From Aminobacter ciceronei (GTDB lineage Bacteria; Pseudomonadota; Alphaproteobacteria; Rhizobiales; Rhizobiaceae), in assembly GCF_014138625.1 (NCBI RefSeq), contig NZ_JACJHY010000026.1, positions 1-64,000 of the forward strand: 64,000 nucleotides of DNA, in the 5' to 3' direction. Numbering within the stretch: position 1 is the first letter of the stretch; every line of letters starts with the position of its first letter. The notes beneath the pieces were generated by a model that ran no database searches, was not told where the DNA came from, and saw only the letters and a program-made list of their open reading frames with translations. Made by a program: the position numbers and the translations under genes. Below, piece after piece: positions 1-8,932 of this stretch.

Positions 1-132
1 AAGGTGATCAACTGGAACCAGTTGATCGAGCGTGACGATCTCAAGTGCGGTTTGTTCAGGGCCGGCTCGCTTCAACATCACCCACTGAATCACAACCCCC
101 CAACTCTCGCCAGGGGTTTGTCAGCAGTCTGA

Positions 133-155
133 GCCCGCCGGATGGCGGGCTTTTT
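133..155 (+). terminator. Rho-independent terminator
   Basis: A perfect 7-bp GCCCGCC/GGCGGGC stem with a GGAT loop is followed by TTTTT on the plus strand. It would end a rightward gene whose 3' end lies at or before the left edge of the window. It sits just past the 3' end of the leftward PTS operon, but the T-run serves only the plus strand. Confidence 0.8.
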
Positions 156-175
156 GCTTGCTCGCGGAGGTGGAG

Positions 176-463
176 CTACTTGCGCAGCTCGGCCTCGATG
201 TCGTCGAGCGCCTTGTCCTTGCCGATGCCGGTCAGGAAGGCGAGCCCCTTGATGACAGGGACAGTCACCGACGCCGAAATGGGCGTGGTCGACACGATGA
301 GGTCGACATTGTCGGCGAGGCTCGGCACTTCGGTCGCCTTGCACTGCATGGCGTTGAAGATCAGCCCGCGCGATTTCATGGCTTCGGTGACGGTGGCGTT
401 GACCGCCGTCGAGGTGGCGACGCCGGTGCCACAGGCAAAGAGAACGGTCTTCTGTTTGGCCAT
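176..463 (-). CDS. PTS galactitol-family EIIB component
   Basis: 95 aa, the usual size of a free lactose/galactitol-type EIIB. The N-terminal P-loop-like motif FACGTGVATSTAV carries the phosphocysteine at Cys11, which takes phosphate from EIIA and passes it to the sugar bound by EIIC. It acts on the cytoplasmic face of the membrane. The start is supported by GGAAGGGA about 8 bases upstream. It is the last gene of a leftward IIC-IIA-IIB set, 21 bases after the IIA stop. The family assignment is firm; the sugar is not, because GatB-type domains also serve other polyols. Confidence 0.9.
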   Translation of the reverse strand: MAKQKTVLFACGTGVATSTAVNATVTEAMKSRGLIFNAMQCKATEVPSLADNVDLIVSTTPISASVTVPVIKGLAFLTGIGKDKALDDIEAELRK

Positions 464-484
464 CGAGTAAATCCCTTCCTATGG

Positions 485-946
485 CTAGCCGAGCACTGCG
501 CCGATGTCTTCGATCGACCTGGCGTTGCTGAGGCTGGCAAGCGCCGCCTCGCTCTGGATGGTGTCCATGATTTCCTGAAGCATATCTATCTGCTTGTCCT
601 TGTCGTTGATGGCAAGCAGGAACACGTAGCCGACCGGCACCGCCTCGTCGGGATCTTCCATGTTGGCGAAGTCCACCGGCTTTCGCAGCACGGCCAGCGC
701 GATCCCCGGTTTCAGGACATGCTCCGGGTCGGTGTGCGGAATGGCGACATTGAGGGCGTAGCCGAGCGGCAGGCCGGTCGGCATCGTCGCCTCGCGCTTT
801 ACCACGGCGCCCGAATAGGATGGCCGGACATAGCCGAGCGCCTCGAGCTTGCCGGCCAGCAGGCGGATGACCGCTTCGTTGTCTTGTGCCTCGACCCCCA
901 GGGCAATGGCTTGGGGATCGAGAAAGTTCATCAGGGCTCGCGCCAT
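485..946 (-). CDS. PTS EIIA component (fructose/mannitol EIIA superfamily)
   Basis: 153 aa single-domain EIIA of the PTS_EIIA_2 type. The motif AIPHTDPEHV holds the predicted phosphohistidine at His71, which receives phosphate from HPr and donates it to Cys11 of the next gene product. It could also be mistaken for PtsN of the nitrogen PTS, but its place between an EIIC and an EIIB gene, co-directional and closely spaced, makes it the transport EIIA of this permease. It is cytoplasmic. No separate promoter is evident in the 57-base gap behind the EIIC gene. Confidence 0.88.
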   Translation of the reverse strand: MARALMNFLDPQAIALGVEAQDNEAVIRLLAGKLEALGYVRPSYSGAVVKREATMPTGLPLGYALNVAIPHTDPEHVLKPGIALAVLRKPVDFANMEDPDEAVPVGYVFLLAINDKDKQIDMLQEIMDTIQSEAALASLSNARSIEDIGAVLG

Positions 947-1003
947 TCAACTACTCCAGTGTCCGAAACCGGCGGCACGCGCCGCCGGTCCGGGTTTTCG
1001 ATG

Positions 1004-2440
1004 TCAGGCGTGTGCCGAAGCCTTGGCGCGGACGGCAGGGGCTGCCTGCTCGGCTTCGTCCTCGGCACCCGCCGCGCGTTCCCATGCCGCGCTGTTGCGG
1101 CGGTAGAGGACGAACAGCAGGGCAATCACCGCCGCGAGCAGAACTAGGCCGGCGATGGCGAGGCCCTGGATCGCTTCGATGATCACGTAGGGGATCCACA
1201 GGAAGCCGTCGACGACAGAGGTGATCTGCACCGCATTGGCCGGCATCTGGAAGCCCGACGAGACGGCAGCACTAGTGAACAGCGGCGCCAGCGCGTTGGC
1301 GACGTAGAAGCCGAGCGCCAGCGTGACGGTGCCGACGATGACCATGCGGAAGACGTTGCCCTTGAGCAGCGGCGCGGTCATGGCGACAATGAACGGAATG
1401 ACTGCAAGATCGGCGAACAGGATGACGCGGTTGCCGGGCAGGATGACCGACAGCACGATGGCGATCGGTACCAGGATCAGCGACGACGAGATGGCGGCGG
1501 GGTGACCGATCAGGATCGCCGAGTCGAGGCCGACGAGCAGCTCACGGTCACCGGTGCGCTTGCGGACGAATTCCTGGGCGGCGTCCGAAACTGGCAGCAG
1601 GCCTTCCATCAGCACCTTCACCATGCGCGGCAGAAGCAGCATCACAGCAGCCAGCGTCATGCCCGTCGTCAGCACCTTGGACAGCACGGTGCCGAAATCG
1701 CCGGCGTTGTAGTACGCGATCACACCAAGCACGAGGCCGATGATCAGGCCGAGCACGACCGGCTCACCGAACACGCCGAAGCGCTTCTCGATGGTCTCGG
1801 TCGAGATATTGATCCTGTTGATGCCAGGAATGCGGTCCATGATCCAGTTCAGCACGATGGCGATGGGCAGGATCTGCGCCGAGGCCAGATGCGGCACCGA
1901 CACACCGGGAATGCCGTAGAACTGCTGCACCGCGCGTGCCGACCAGTCGGCGAACAGCAGCGCAAGCGCTGCGACGAGCGCTGCGACCGCCAAGCCGTAG
2001 CCGAGGCTGCCGGTAGCGGCGGTGGCCAGCGAACCGACGAAGGCAAAGTGCCAGAAATTCCAGACGTCGACGTTGAGCGTGCGCGTCAGTCGCAAAAGCA
2101 GCAGCGCGATGTTGACGGCAATACCGATCGGAATGACCCACAGGCCGACCGACGAGCCGAAGGCAATGGCGGCAGCCGACGGCCAGCCGACATCGACGAT
2201 GTCGCGCTGGATGCCGGTGTTGGTGACGATCGCCTTGGCGACGTCGCCGATCGAGCCGAGCATCAGCCCAAGCACCAGGTTGATGCCGATGAAGGCGACA
2301 CCGATGGTGATGGCGGCGCGGAACGCCTTGCCCACCTTGGCGCCGAGAACCACAGCGATGATGAAAATGACGATGGGCAACAGTACCGTTGCTCCAAGCG
2401 TGTCCACGGCCGCTTTCAGGCCGGTCAGAAACGAATCCAT
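1004..2440 (-). CDS. PTS galactitol-family EIIC permease
   Basis: 478 aa, very hydrophobic with about ten to twelve predicted membrane segments, matching the length and composition of the EIIC-GAT family. It forms the sugar channel in the inner membrane and works with the EIIA and EIIB encoded just downstream. The C-terminal ~35 residues are charged and Ala/Glu-rich, probably a cytoplasmic tail. The ATG is preceded by GGGGAGG, 4 bases away. First gene of the operon; its promoter must lie in 2441-2698. No polyol dehydrogenase, kinase or aldolase is adjacent, so the substrate cannot be read from context. Confidence 0.9.
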   Translation of the reverse strand: MDSFLTGLKAAVDTLGATVLLPIVIFIIAVVLGAKVGKAFRAAITIGVAFIGINLVLGLMLGSIGDVAKAIVTNTGIQRDIVDVGWPSAAAIAFGSSVGLWVIPIGIAVNIALLLLRLTRTLNVDVWNFWHFAFVGSLATAATGSLGYGLAVAALVAALALLFADWSARAVQQFYGIPGVSVPHLASAQILPIAIVLNWIMDRIPGINRINISTETIEKRFGVFGEPVVLGLIIGLVLGVIAYYNAGDFGTVLSKVLTTGMTLAAVMLLLPRMVKVLMEGLLPVSDAAQEFVRKRTGDRELLVGLDSAILIGHPAAISSSLILVPIAIVLSVILPGNRVILFADLAVIPFIVAMTAPLLKGNVFRMVIVGTVTLALGFYVANALAPLFTSAAVSSGFQMPANAVQITSVVDGFLWIPYVIIEAIQGLAIAGLVLLAAVIALLFVLYRRNSAAWERAAGAEDEAEQAAPAVRAKASAHA

Positions 2441-2698
2441 GTTGCCTCCCCAAGGCGTCTAAGTTGCTCCAGGCACATCCCTTGCCTAGAACATTTGTGT
2501 TTTACGGCATACGAAAGTTGCATCGTTTACAAAAACTGTCAATCTACCCATGCGGTCCCGACGGCCCAACGGGCGGGCAAATCGGCCACAGTCGCAGTCA
2601 ATTCGCAATTGCCCGACCGACGATGTCGGCCGGCAAAGCCTTGCCTTGAAAGCAAAATCGGGCGATTGAAGGCTGCGGACTGAGGAGAGGATTCTTTC

Positions 2699-3088
2699 AT
2701 GACGACTTCGCGCAAAATTGCTTCGGCCGGAGTGCTTGCCTTGCTTGCGGCCGCCATTGCCGGCTGTTCGACCAGCGGCGGCGGATCTTCGGGCGGCGGT
2801 GGCGTGAGGCCAGCGCCGACGGGTGTGGAAGGTGCCTGGCTCGACGCCAAGGGCACTGGGCTCTCCACCTTTGCCGCCGGCTCGTTCCAGACGGTCGCGA
2901 CCGACACCGGCCAGAAGCTCTCGGATGGTACCTACATCCTGACTGGCGCCAACTCGGTCCAGATCAACGGCACGTCGCTGATCCGCCAGTCGCCGATCAG
3001 CTTCAACTGCCTGCTGATCTCGGCCAACCAGCTCAACTGCACCAGCTCGGCCGGCCAGCAATTCACCCTGACCCGGCGTACCGCCTGA
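2699..3088 (+). CDS. omp10: Omp10-like outer-membrane lipoprotein
   Basis: 129 aa. A short signal peptide ends in the lipobox IAGC with the lipidated Cys23, followed by a Gly/Ser-rich tether. The mature part resembles the Brucella Omp10 minor outer-membrane lipoprotein: GVEGAWLDAKG near the start and NCTSSAGQQFTLTRR at the end are recognisable. Its function is not known; in Brucella it is a surface antigen that affects envelope stability and virulence. The start has GGAGAGG about 9 bases upstream. It appears monocistronic, followed by hairpins at 3132-3180. Confidence 0.85.
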   Translation: MTTSRKIASAGVLALLAAAIAGCSTSGGGSSGGGGVRPAPTGVEGAWLDAKGTGLSTFAAGSFQTVATDTGQKLSDGTYILTGANSVQINGTSLIRQSPISFNCLLISANQLNCTSSAGQQFTLTRRTA

Positions 3089-3131
3089 CGGCATTCCAAG
3101 CCCGCTTCGGCGGGCACGGCATCTCCTTTCA

Positions 3132-3180
3132 GGCTTCCGGCGCGGCCGGAAGCCATGCCCGGCAAGTAAGCCGGCTTTTC
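3132..3180 (+). terminator. Tandem hairpins ending in CTTTTC
   Basis: A 10-bp stem GGCTTCCGGC/GCCGGAAGCC (3132-3154) is followed by a second hairpin CCGGC-AAGTAA-GCCGG (3159-3174) and CTTTTC. A further 6-bp stem lies at 3100-3115. This is a plausible terminator after the Omp10 gene, though the T-run is short. Confidence 0.6.
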
Positions 3181-3301
3181 GTTTCCGATTCTCCCTTGCA
3201 TCCGAAAATTCGGAATGTGAACATGGCGCCAAGGAATGTGTAACATTCCGATCAAGCGAAGACGCTAAACGTCTCGCGGGGGTCATTCGGGAGATTTCAT
3301 C

Positions 3302-5266
3302 ATGAAAAGATTGGCTGCCATTGCGGCTTTGTCGGCCTCGGCATTCGGCTATTCCGCCGCGCCGTCATTCGCCGACTATACGTTGACCATCATGCATATC
3401 AATGACTGGCACAGCCGCATTGAGAGCAACAACAAGTTTGAATCGACCTGCTCCGCCGAAGAAGAGGGCAAAGGCGAGTGCATCGGCGGTGCCGCGCGCC
3501 TGGTCACGGCGATTGCCGAACAGCGCAAGAAACTCGAAGGCCAGAACGTTCTCTTGCTCAATGGCGGTGACAACTTCCAGGGCTCTTTGTTCTACACCAC
3601 CTACAAGGGCGCGGTTGAAGCCGAATTCCTCAACCAGATGAAGTTCGACGCCATGACCGTGGGCAACCACGAGTTCGACGACGGCGAAGAAGCGCTGGTG
3701 CCTTTCCTCGAGAAGATCCAGTTCCCGGTTCTCTCGGCCAACGTCCACCCGAATGCCCAGTCCAAGGTCGGCGACCGCATCAAGCCGTCACTGGTGCTCG
3801 AGGTCGGCGGCCAGAAGATAGGCATCATCGGCGCCGTCACCACCGATACCCCGGAAATCGCCTCGCCCGGCCCGAACATCGCCATCGAAGACGACATCAA
3901 GACGATCACCGCCGAAGTCGAGAAGCTGAAGGCCGAGGGCGTCAACAAGATCATCGCGCTGACCCATGTCGGCTATCCCCGCGACAAGGAACTGATCGCC
4001 AAGATTCCCGGCGTCGACGTTGTCGTCGGCGGCCACTCGCATTCTCTGTTGTCGAACACCGACGCCAAGGCTGAGGGCCCCTACCCGACGATGATCGACA
4101 ACCCCGAGGGCTACAAGGTTCCGGTCACCCAGGCCGCGTCCTACTCCAAATATCTCGGCGAGTTCACCGTCACCTTCGACGACAACGGCGTGGTCAAGGG
4201 AGCCAAGGGCGACCCGATCTATCTCGACAACTCGGTCAAGCCGGACGAGGCGGTTCTCGCCCGCATCAAGGAACTCGGCGCGCCGATCGAAGAGCTGAAG
4301 AACAAGGAAGTCGCCGAGGCCACCGACCTGATCGACGGCAGCCGCGATAATTGCCGTGCCCGCGAATGTGCGATGGGCAACCTGATCTCCGACGCCATCC
4401 TCGACCGGGTCAAGGACCAGGGCGTCACCATCGTCTTCCAGAACGGCGGCGGCATCCGCGCCTCGATCGACAAGGGCGTGGTGACGATGGGCGAAGTTCT
4501 CACCGTGTTGCCGTTCCAGAACACGCTCGCCACTTTCCAGCTCTCCGGCAAGGACATCGTCGCCTCGCTCGAGGCAGGCGTCAGCGAGATCGAGGAAGGC
4601 AAGGGCAAGTTTCCGCAGGTCGCCGGCCTGAAATACTCCTTCGACAAATCGGTCGCCGCCAATGCCGGCCGCATCAAATCGGTCGAGGTGATGGACGGCG
4701 GCGCCTGGAAGCCGATCGACGAAGCCAAGGTCTATACGGTCGCGACCAACAACTACGTCCGCCAGGGCGGCGACGGCTACAAGCTGTTCGCGTCGAACGC
4801 CACCAACGCCTACGACTATGGTCCGAGCCTCGAACAGGTCGTTGCCGACTATCTCGGCAAGAACCGTCCGTTCACGCCCAAGCTCGACGGCCGCATCACC
4901 GAGATCGCCGCGACCGTTGCCGCAGCGCCTGCTGCCGAGCCGGCCAAGCCGGCTGAAGCCGCCCCCGCGGCAACGACCGAAGCCACACCGGCAACGCCTG
5001 CGCTGCCGAGCGCCTCGGGCGAGATCGCCGGCACGCCTCCGACAGTCGAGCCAGCCAAGCCTGCCGAGGCAACTGCACCCGCTGCGGCGTCACCGGCTGC
5101 CGCCGGCAAGTCGCACACCATTGCCCGCGGCGACACCTTCTGGGATCTGGCCAAAACCTATCTCGGTGACGCGACCAAGTGGCAGGCGATTGCCGCGGCC
5201 AACCCGGACGCCAAGGCCGAGGACCTGCATATCGGCGGAACGCTTTCGATCCCGTCGGCAAACTGA
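3302..5266 (+). CDS. Periplasmic 5'-nucleotidase/UDP-sugar hydrolase with C-terminal LysM domain
   Basis: 654 aa. A signal peptide (about residues 1-24) is followed by a calcineurin-like metallophosphatase domain with the metal-binding motifs MHINDWHSR (D35, H37), NGGDNFQ, GNHEF and GGHSHS, then a 5_nucleotid_C substrate-recognition domain (about 345-530), an Ala/Pro-rich linker (about 540-600) and a LysM domain (about 602-654, with GDTFWDLA and NPDA). It should hydrolyse nucleotides or nucleotide sugars in the periplasm for phosphate and nucleoside salvage. The LysM would hold it to peptidoglycan, an uncommon addition to the UshA/YfkN family. GGGAGA lies upstream of the chosen ATG. Confidence 0.92.
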   Translation: MKRLAAIAALSASAFGYSAAPSFADYTLTIMHINDWHSRIESNNKFESTCSAEEEGKGECIGGAARLVTAIAEQRKKLEGQNVLLLNGGDNFQGSLFYTTYKGAVEAEFLNQMKFDAMTVGNHEFDDGEEALVPFLEKIQFPVLSANVHPNAQSKVGDRIKPSLVLEVGGQKIGIIGAVTTDTPEIASPGPNIAIEDDIKTITAEVEKLKAEGVNKIIALTHVGYPRDKELIAKIPGVDVVVGGHSHSLLSNTDAKAEGPYPTMIDNPEGYKVPVTQAASYSKYLGEFTVTFDDNGVVKGAKGDPIYLDNSVKPDEAVLARIKELGAPIEELKNKEVAEATDLIDGSRDNCRARECAMGNLISDAILDRVKDQGVTIVFQNGGGIRASIDKGVVTMGEVLTVLPFQNTLATFQLSGKDIVASLEAGVSEIEEGKGKFPQVAGLKYSFDKSVAANAGRIKSVEVMDGGAWKPIDEAKVYTVATNNYVRQGGDGYKLFASNATNAYDYGPSLEQVVADYLGKNRPFTPKLDGRITEIAATVAAAPAAEPAKPAEAAPAATTEATPATPALPSASGEIAGTPPTVEPAKPAEATAPAAASPAAAGKSHTIARGDTFWDLAKTYLGDATKWQAIAAANPDAKAEDLHIGGTLSIPSAN

Positions 5267-5288
5267 ACAGGGCCACTTGCTTAAGACA

Positions 5289-5314
5289 AACCCGCCCGGC
5301 ATGCCGGGCGGGTT
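5289..5314 (+). terminator. Strong GC hairpin after the 5'-nucleotidase gene
   Basis: AACCCGCCCGGC and its exact reverse complement are separated by AT, a 12-bp palindrome beginning 22 bases after the stop codon. It is followed by TTATTA rather than a pure T-run, so termination may be incomplete. Confidence 0.6.
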
Positions 5315-5336
5315 ATTAGATTCCGGGCAGGAGAAT

Positions 5337-5406
5337 CGGGCAATAGGGCAGTAAGCAATAAGGTACTGGGGCGACAAAACCCTACTCCCAGCTGCCCTGT
5401 TGCCCT
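5337..5406. repeat. Imperfect inverted repeat of GGGCAATAGGGCAG type
   Basis: Left arm GGGCAATAGGGCAG (5338-5351) pairs with CTGCCCTGTTGCCC (5392-5405) with a single mismatch; an inner CTGGG/CCCAG pair extends the structure. The arms consist of short GGGCAATA/GGGCAGTA-like units, resembling small intergenic palindromic repeats of rhizobial genomes. No coding capacity. Confidence 0.6.
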
Positions 5407-5487
5407 ATTCCCTTGCAGGGTGCGGCCAGACGCGACATTGAATGCCCACCCCATTCAATTAGGTATCCCGCGTAACGGAGACACCGA

Positions 5488-6552
5488 ATGAACCTGACGA
5501 CCACAATCGACGAGACATCGGCCAAGGCACTGGGCGCGTTTCCAAACGGTCATCCGGCGGTGCGCAAGGGCAAGGTCGGCGTTCTCCTGGTCAATCTCGG
5601 CACGCCCGACGGCACCGACAAGAAGTCGATGTGGCGCTATCTCCGCGAATTCCTGTCCGACCCGCGCGTCATCGAGATGCCCAGGGTGCTTTGGTATCCC
5701 ATCCTCTACGGCATCGTTCTCAACACGCGGCCGAAGAAGTCGGGCGAGAACTACAAGAAGATCTGGAACACCGATCGCGATGAGTCGCCGTTGCGCACCT
5801 TCACCCGCGCCCAGGGCGAGAAGCTGGCAGAAGCGCTCAGCGACCTGCCTGACGTCGTCGTCGACTGGGCCATGCGCTACGGCAACCCGTCGACCGAGAG
5901 CGTCGTCAAGAAGCTGATCGCCCAGGGCTGTGACCGCATCGTCATGTTCCCGCTCTATCCGCAGTTTTCGGCAACGACGACGGCGACCGCCAGCGACCAG
6001 CTGTTCCGCGCGCTGATGAAGATCCGCGCCATGCCGTCGATCCGCACGGTTCCCGCCTATTATGACGAGCCGGTCTATATCGAAGCGCTGGCCCGCTCGA
6101 TCGAGCAGCACCTGGCCAAGCTCGACTTCGAACCGGAGGTCATCCTCGCCTCCTATCACGGCATCCCGAAGCCCTATTTCGAGAGGGGCGACCCCTATCA
6201 CTGCCATTGCGTGAAGACGACACGGCTGCTGCGCGAGCGGCTGGCGATGAGCGACAAGAAGCTGATGACCACCTTCCAGTCGCGCTTCGGTGCGCAGGAA
6301 TGGCTGCAGCCTTACACCGACAAGACCGTCGAGCGGCTGGCCAAGGAGGGCGTCAAGTCGATCGCCATCGTCAACCCCGGCTTCTCGTCCGACTGCATCG
6401 AGACGCTGGAGGAGATCGCCGGCGAAAACGCCGAGATCTTCCACCATGCCGGCGGCAAGAATTTTTCCCACATCCCTTGCCTCAACGACAGTCCGGAAGG
6501 CATGGCGGTGATCGAGACGATCACGCGTCGCGAGCTCATGGGCTGGGTCTAA
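5488..6552 (+). CDS. hemH: Ferrochelatase
   Basis: 354 aa, usual length for bacterial ferrochelatase. It inserts Fe2+ into protoporphyrin IX, the last step of protoheme synthesis, at the inner membrane. The conserved VLLVNLGTPD opening, the catalytic His224 in ASYHGIPK and the acidic SDCIETLEEI segment (Glu305) are intact. CHC at 239-241 and other cysteines are present, but whether they form the [2Fe-2S] site found in some family members cannot be told here. The ATG has GGAGA upstream. The gene stands alone; no other heme gene is adjacent. Confidence 0.95.
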   Translation: MNLTTTIDETSAKALGAFPNGHPAVRKGKVGVLLVNLGTPDGTDKKSMWRYLREFLSDPRVIEMPRVLWYPILYGIVLNTRPKKSGENYKKIWNTDRDESPLRTFTRAQGEKLAEALSDLPDVVVDWAMRYGNPSTESVVKKLIAQGCDRIVMFPLYPQFSATTTATASDQLFRALMKIRAMPSIRTVPAYYDEPVYIEALARSIEQHLAKLDFEPEVILASYHGIPKPYFERGDPYHCHCVKTTRLLRERLAMSDKKLMTTFQSRFGAQEWLQPYTDKTVERLAKEGVKSIAIVNPGFSSDCIETLEEIAGENAEIFHHAGGKNFSHIPCLNDSPEGMAVIETITRRELMGWV

Positions 6553-6617
6553 CCGCCGGCGGCGGAACCTCCATCGGTGCGCGGCGTTGACCACGGGCCA
6601 GGGAGATCCGCCCGTCT

Positions 6618-7832
6618 ATGACCCGCAAGCTTGACCTCAGGACCGGACGGCCCGTCTGGCACGCCTACCGCGCACCGTCCGTGCCGACAGGTAAGCTCAC
6701 CCGCGACATCAGGACCGACGTAGCCATCGTCGGCATGGGCATCAGCGGCGCATTGATCGCCGAAGCCCTGACCGATGCTGGCCATGCTGTCGTCTGCATC
6801 GACAGGCGCGGACCGCTCCTCGGCTCGACTGCGGCGACCACCGCACTCGTCCAGTTCGAGATCGATCAACCGCTGTCGAAACTCGCCGGCAGCATCGGCC
6901 GTGAACAGGCCGAACGTGCCTGGCGACGTTCGCGTCTTGCGGTGTTGAACCTCAGGACGCGCGTCGGCGAACTTGGCATCCGTTGCAACATGGAAACCAG
7001 GTCTTCGCTCTATCTTGCCGGCGATGTTCTGGATGCGCCGGCATTGCGCGACGAGGCAGAAGCCCGGCGCCTTGCCGGCATTCACGCCACCTATCTTGCC
7101 GCATCCGAACTGCAAGACCAGTGCGGCATCCGACGCCAGGGCGCCATCCTGAGCCACGACAATCTGGCACTCGACCCGAGAAAGCTGACCGCCGGGCTGT
7201 TGCACAGGGCGCTGGAGTGCAAGGCACGCTTCTACGCCCCCGTCGAGGCTGTCTCCATCCAGACCGGACGCGAAGAGGCGGTGGTGGTGACGGCGGAAGG
7301 CCCGACGATTACGGCCGGCCATGTCGTGCTGGCGACCGGCTACGAACTCGTCGCCAACCTGATACCCGCCACCGACCACAAGATCATCTCGACCTGGGCG
7401 ATCGCAACAAAACCACAAAGGCAGGCGCTTTGGCCGGGCAGGCATCTGATCTGGGAGGCCTCCGACCCCTATCTTTACTTGCGCGCGACGGCGGACGGTC
7501 GGGTGATCTGTGGCGGCGAGGACGAGGATTTCGCCGATGAGGTTCGGCGCGACGCGCTGATCGCCGAAAAATCGGATCGCATTTCGGCGAAGCTGAAGCG
7601 GCTTTTCCCGCGACTCGATGCCAAACCGGCATTCGCCTGGGCCGGTTCGTTCGGGACCACGCCGACCGGCCTGCCCTATATCGGCACCATTCCCGGCCAC
7701 CCGCGCATCCATGCAGCCATGGGTTATGGCGGCAATGGCATCACCTATTCACGCATCGCGGCGGAGATCGTCAGCGCCGGCATTTCCGGCCACCGGGATG
7801 CCGACGCCGACCTGTTCGCCTTCCCACGCTAA
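6618..7832 (+). CDS. FAD-dependent oxidoreductase, DAO/OrdL family
   Basis: 404 aa. The dinucleotide-binding motif GMGISG (39-44) follows an N-terminal leader typical of the gamma-glutamylputrescine oxidase-like branch of the D-amino-acid oxidase superfamily. The C-terminal part has the usual FAD-contacting GYGGNGITY. Such enzymes oxidise the C-N bond of amino acids or amines in the cytoplasm. The natural substrate cannot be told from sequence. It lies 65 bases after hemH, in the same direction, and may be co-transcribed. Confidence 0.8.
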   Translation: MTRKLDLRTGRPVWHAYRAPSVPTGKLTRDIRTDVAIVGMGISGALIAEALTDAGHAVVCIDRRGPLLGSTAATTALVQFEIDQPLSKLAGSIGREQAERAWRRSRLAVLNLRTRVGELGIRCNMETRSSLYLAGDVLDAPALRDEAEARRLAGIHATYLAASELQDQCGIRRQGAILSHDNLALDPRKLTAGLLHRALECKARFYAPVEAVSIQTGREEAVVVTAEGPTITAGHVVLATGYELVANLIPATDHKIISTWAIATKPQRQALWPGRHLIWEASDPYLYLRATADGRVICGGEDEDFADEVRRDALIAEKSDRISAKLKRLFPRLDAKPAFAWAGSFGTTPTGLPYIGTIPGHPRIHAAMGYGGNGITYSRIAAEIVSAGISGHRDADADLFAFPR

Positions 7833-7945
7833 GCCGGACGACATTTCCGGCTTGCTGTGTTGTATCGCCGCTGAAACGCCCTTAAGTCTTCAACGCATGT
7901 GGCGCGACTTGTGAATCGCGCACTCAACTTGCGGGGGAGTTTCGC

Positions 7946-8896
7946 ATGGGCTTCAGCGGCTTCGATATCGTCATCCCGGTACTTGTCGTTCTCGTGCTCC
8001 TGGTGCTGTTCGCCGGCATCAAGACGATTCCCCAAGGTTACAACTACACTGTCGAGCGTTTCGGTCGTTACACCCGGACGCTGACGCCCGGCCTCAACCT
8101 GATCATCCCCTTCATCGACCGCATCGGCGCCAAGATGAACATGATGGAGCAGGTGCTCGACGTGCCGACGCAAGAGATCATCACCAAGGACAATGCGATG
8201 GTCGCCGTCGACGGCGTTGCTTTCTATCAGGTGTTGAACGCGCCGCAGGCGGCCTATCAGGTCGCCGGCCTGCAGAACGCCATTCTCAACCTGACCATGA
8301 CCAACATCCGCACCGTGATGGGTTCGATGGATCTCGACGAGTTGCTGTCGAACCGCGACGCCATCAACGAGCGCCTGCTGCGCGTCGTCGACGAAGCGGC
8401 ACACCCCTGGGGCATCAAGATCACCCGCGTCGAGATCAAGGACATCAATCCGCCGGCGAATCTGATCGAATCGATGGGTCGCCAGATGATGGCCGAACGC
8501 AACAAGCGCGCCCAGATTCTCGAAGCCGAGGGCATGAAGCAGGCGCAGGTGCTGGAAGCAGAGGGCCGCAAGGAAGCCGCCTTCCGCGACGCCGAGGCGC
8601 GTGAACGCTCCGCCGAGGCCGAGGCACGCGCCACCCAGGTGGTTTCGGAAGCCATCGCCAAGGGCGACGTCCAGGCGATCAACTACTTCGTCGCGCTGAA
8701 GTACACCGAGGCGCTGGCCAAGGTTGGAACAGCCAACAACAGCAAGCTTGTCCTGATGCCGATGGAGGCGTCGTCGCTGATCGGCACACTTGGCGGTATC
8801 GGTGAGATCGCCAAGGAAGTCTTCCGCGACGGCGGCACGGCAGGCGGGCAGCGCCAGGCCTCCCGGCCACCGAGGATTCCGCCCGAGCAGGGCTGA
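7946..8896 (+). CDS. SPFH/band 7 (stomatin, QmcA-like) membrane protein
   Basis: 316 aa. One N-terminal membrane anchor (about 8-25) is followed by [16 protein letters not shown] and a band-7 domain, then an Ala/Glu-rich helical region (about 180-235) that drives oligomer formation. Proteins of this type build ring or cage assemblies in the inner membrane and affect membrane order and proteolysis. GGGGAG precedes the ATG. It is paired with an NfeD gene 36 bases downstream, the standard partner of this family. Confidence 0.9.
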   Translation: MGFSGFDIVIPVLVVLVLLVLFAGIKTIPQGYNYTVERFGRYTRTLTPGLNLIIPFIDRIGAKMNMMEQVLDVPTQEIITKDNAMVAVDGVAFYQVLNAPQAAYQVAGLQNAILNLTMTNIRTVMGSMDLDELLSNRDAINERLLRVVDEAAHPWGIKITRVEIKDINPPANLIESMGRQMMAERNKRAQILEAEGMKQAQVLEAEGRKEAAFRDAEARERSAEAEARATQVVSEAIAKGDVQAINYFVALKYTEALAKVGTANNSKLVLMPMEASSLIGTLGGIGEIAKEVFRDGGTAGGQRQASRPPRIPPEQG

Positions 8897-8932
8897 GCCT
8901 CTGACCGGACGAGGTGAATTGAGGAACCGCAC

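Noticed and set aside
1-132. Open frame from the left edge to a TGA at 130-132 as the end of a rightward gene
   Set aside because: Two plus-strand frames end early (35 and 132) and neither shows a recognisable family tail. Only the terminator at 133-155 supports an upstream gene.
1502-2683. 393-aa plus-strand frame opposite the PTS IIC gene
   Set aside because: Rich in Arg/His/Gln/Asp as expected from the antisense of a hydrophobic protein gene; no domain and no ribosome site.
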